A DNA stretch of 7,657 nucleotides from Capsulimonas sp. (GTDB lineage: Bacteria; Armatimonadota; Armatimonadia; Armatimonadales; Capsulimonadaceae), in NCBI GenBank assembly GCA_025963815.1, contig JAOQAA010000526.1, forward strand, positions 1 through 7,657, given 5' to 3'. A program made the translations under genes and the position numbers. Shown piece after piece: positions 6,406 through 7,657 of the stretch. Position 1 is the first letter of the stretch, and each line of letters opens with the position of its first letter. Under the pieces are notes generated by a model. The model made no database searches and was not told the DNA's origin. It worked only from the letters and a program-made list of their open reading frames with translations.

Positions 6406-6441
6406 AAATCCTCACGCCCTTATGAGGCGTGAGGATTTTTT
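6406..6441. terminator. Terminator downstream of the FAD oxidoreductase
   Basis: AAATCCTCACGCC (6406-6418) pairs with 6426-6438 in a perfect 13-bp stem with a 7-nt loop. It lies 22 nt past the oxidoreductase stop codon and upstream of the pseudopilin promoter, so it should end the oxidoreductase transcript. The clean T6 tract (6436-6441) is on the plus strand. The minus-strand tail is the weaker ATTTGTCATTT. Confidence 0.8.
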
Positions 6442-6463
6442 GAGATACTGGAGCAGATTGTTT

Positions 6464-7657
6464 CTACGCTGCGGGCGGACGGCGCGCGGTGAGCACCTGG
6501 CCGTCGGCGGCGAGTCGCTGGCTGAGGGCGGTGTAGTCGACATCCTGCACAGCGGACTTGCGGTCGATGGCGAGGGCGGCGGCGGTAGCGGCGGCTTGGC
6601 CGAGAATCATATAGGTCGGCTCCATACGGAAGCTGCCGAAGGCGGCGTGGGTGGCTGAGAGAGTGACTGGGACGAGCAGGTTGGTTGCTTCGGTGCGTTT
6701 TGGAGTGACCGCGCCGTAAGGGATCGGGTAAGGTGTCGTCCACCAGACGTAAAAGCCGCCTTCATTCTGGATCTTACCGTCCACGACGACGCGGCGGACG
6801 ATGTGCGAGTCGAGTGAATACGAACCGAGGCCGATCGAGTCAGCGACATCATAACCAGGCTTTCGCTGGACATGGTGCTGGGTCACCATGGTCTGGCCGA
6901 TCATACGGCGCGCTTCGCGGACATAGAGTTGATAGGGCCAGTGGCCGTTGCTCTCGAACTCTTCGGCGTCGAGCCCCCACTTGCCCATCTCGTTACGAGT
7001 AGAGGCGGGAATGCGCGGATGGTTTTGCAGGGTCCAGAGCAGGCCTTGCTGGTAATTGCGATGGGCGGCGACAATCTTGCGGCGGGTTTTGTCGTCCGCT
7101 TCGCTGTAGTTCCAATGGCCAGCCAGCGAAGAATCGCCGCCGATAAAGTCGAAGCTCATCGCCCCTTTGGCGTTGGAGTCGGTTTTATTATTCGGCATGG
7201 GCTGTGTGCTGAACGAAGATGTCTGCCCGGCGGCGTAGAGTCGAAACAAGATTTCGTATAGCCGTTCGTCATAGTTCTGAGGCTTGCTGATGTACACACG
7301 ACGGCCGGGATCGTTCGTCATGCACAAGCGATAATTGAACGACTGCAAGCGGTGATCCGCCTGACCGAGCTTTTCTTTTCCGTCGAACACCCCTTCGATG
7401 CCCGAGATAAAGCCGCTCTTCGGGACGCCGGGCGTGATATAGGGATCGACGCCGCGATACTCGTCCTCGTTGTAGTAACGATCCACCCCCTTGACCATGA
7501 AGCGAATGCCGTTCAGAGGCTCGTCGTGCTCTTCGGCGCTGTCCCTGCCGATCCGGTAGCGCACACCGGCCGCCGCCATCAAGTCGCCCTCGTATCCGGC
7601 GTCGATAAAGACTTTGCCGCGAAATCGCCGTCCTGAAGTGGCGGCAATCTCCACGAT
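6464..7657 (-). CDS. FAD-dependent oxidoreductase (FAD_oxidored, PF12831-type), 5' end outside window
   Basis: The open frame enters at 7657 and ends with TAG at 6464-6466, giving 397 visible residues. The frame is open through the edge, with no start codon required inside the window. Family signs are 'KVFIDAGYEGDLMAAAGVRYRIGR' split over about residues 15-38, and a C-terminal FAD-binding segment 'GSFRMEPTYMILGQAAATAA' followed by 'DVDYTALSQRLAADGQVL'. The N-terminal GxGxxG dinucleotide motif and any signal peptide must lie upstream, beyond the edge. Members of this family are often annotated as FAD-dependent oxidoreductases or, loosely, as xanthan lyase-like proteins, and are common in gene sets of polysaccharide-degrading Planctomycetes, Bacteroidetes and Armatimonadota. 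The substrate is unknown. A 13-bp terminator hairpin follows the stop. Confidence 0.9.
   Translation of the reverse strand: MVEIAATSGRRFRGKVFIDAGYEGDLMAAAGVRYRIGRDSAEEHDEPLNGIRFMVKGVDRYYNEDEYRGVDPYITPGVPKSGFISGIEGVFDGKEKLGQADHRLQSFNYRLCMTNDPGRRVYISKPQNYDERLYEILFRLYAAGQTSSFSTQPMPNNKTDSNAKGAMSFDFIGGDSSLAGHWNYSEADDKTRRKIVAAHRNYQQGLLWTLQNHPRIPASTRNEMGKWGLDAEEFESNGHWPYQLYVREARRMIGQTMVTQHHVQRKPGYDVADSIGLGSYSLDSHIVRRVVVDGKIQNEGGFYVWWTTPYPIPYGAVTPKRTEATNLLVPVTLSATHAAFGSFRMEPTYMILGQAAATAAALAIDRKSAVQDVDYTALSQRLAADGQVLTARRPPAA

Noticed and set aside
6195..6407. 71-residue N-terminal extension of the pseudopilin
   Set aside because: It needs a TTG start and would place the prepilin leader deep inside the protein; the stretch contains a near-consensus promoter and a good Shine-Dalgarno for ATG 6194.

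Overview
The window looks like chromosomal DNA from a GC-rich, saccharolytic bacterium with a double-membrane envelope. A secretin C-terminus points to an outer membrane. A DUF1559-type pseudopilin carries a '[14 protein letters not shown]' stretch after its hydrophobic helix, a form I associate with Armatimonadota (for example Capsulimonas-like organisms) more than with Planctomycetes. The taxon is an inference from protein style only.

Layout, left to right. (1) Plus strand, 1-372: the end of a type II/type IV pilus secretin, followed after 10 bp by a 419-codon gene (383-1642) with an unrecognised N-terminal domain and C-terminal ankyrin repeats. (2) A long hairpin (1663-1707) separates this pair from four convergent minus-strand genes. 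(3) Minus strand, read from high to low coordinates: an FAD-dependent oxidoreductase cut by the window edge (6464-7657); a terminator; a sigma70-type promoter with a leader of about 135 nt; a secreted DUF1559/H-X9-DG pseudopilin (5343-6194) with its own terminator; a 264-bp intergenic region holding a pair of inverted hairpin units; a secreted GH31 alpha-glycosidase (2907-5078); and, 12 bp further on, a GntR-LacI hybrid sugar-responsive regulator (1719-2885).

How the genes may work together: the GH31 enzyme and the adjacent regulator form a likely sugar-response unit, with the enzyme releasing sugar from an alpha-glycoside outside the cytoplasm and the regulator sensing a product. The FAD oxidoreductase belongs to a family often found near polysaccharide-degradation genes. 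The pseudopilin appears to be an independent transcription unit.

The most interesting non-coding signals are: a pair of divergent inverted hairpin units (5117-5279) whose differences are nearly all transitions that keep pairing on the plus-strand RNA; a repeated TAtwAT-N7-ATG arrangement at the starts of the GH31 and regulator genes, suggesting leaderless transcripts, while the pseudopilin between promoter and ATG has a normal Shine-Dalgarno; and a regulator -10 box that contains an alternative start codon. I found no CRISPR array, tRNA, rRNA, insertion sequence or obvious defence system.
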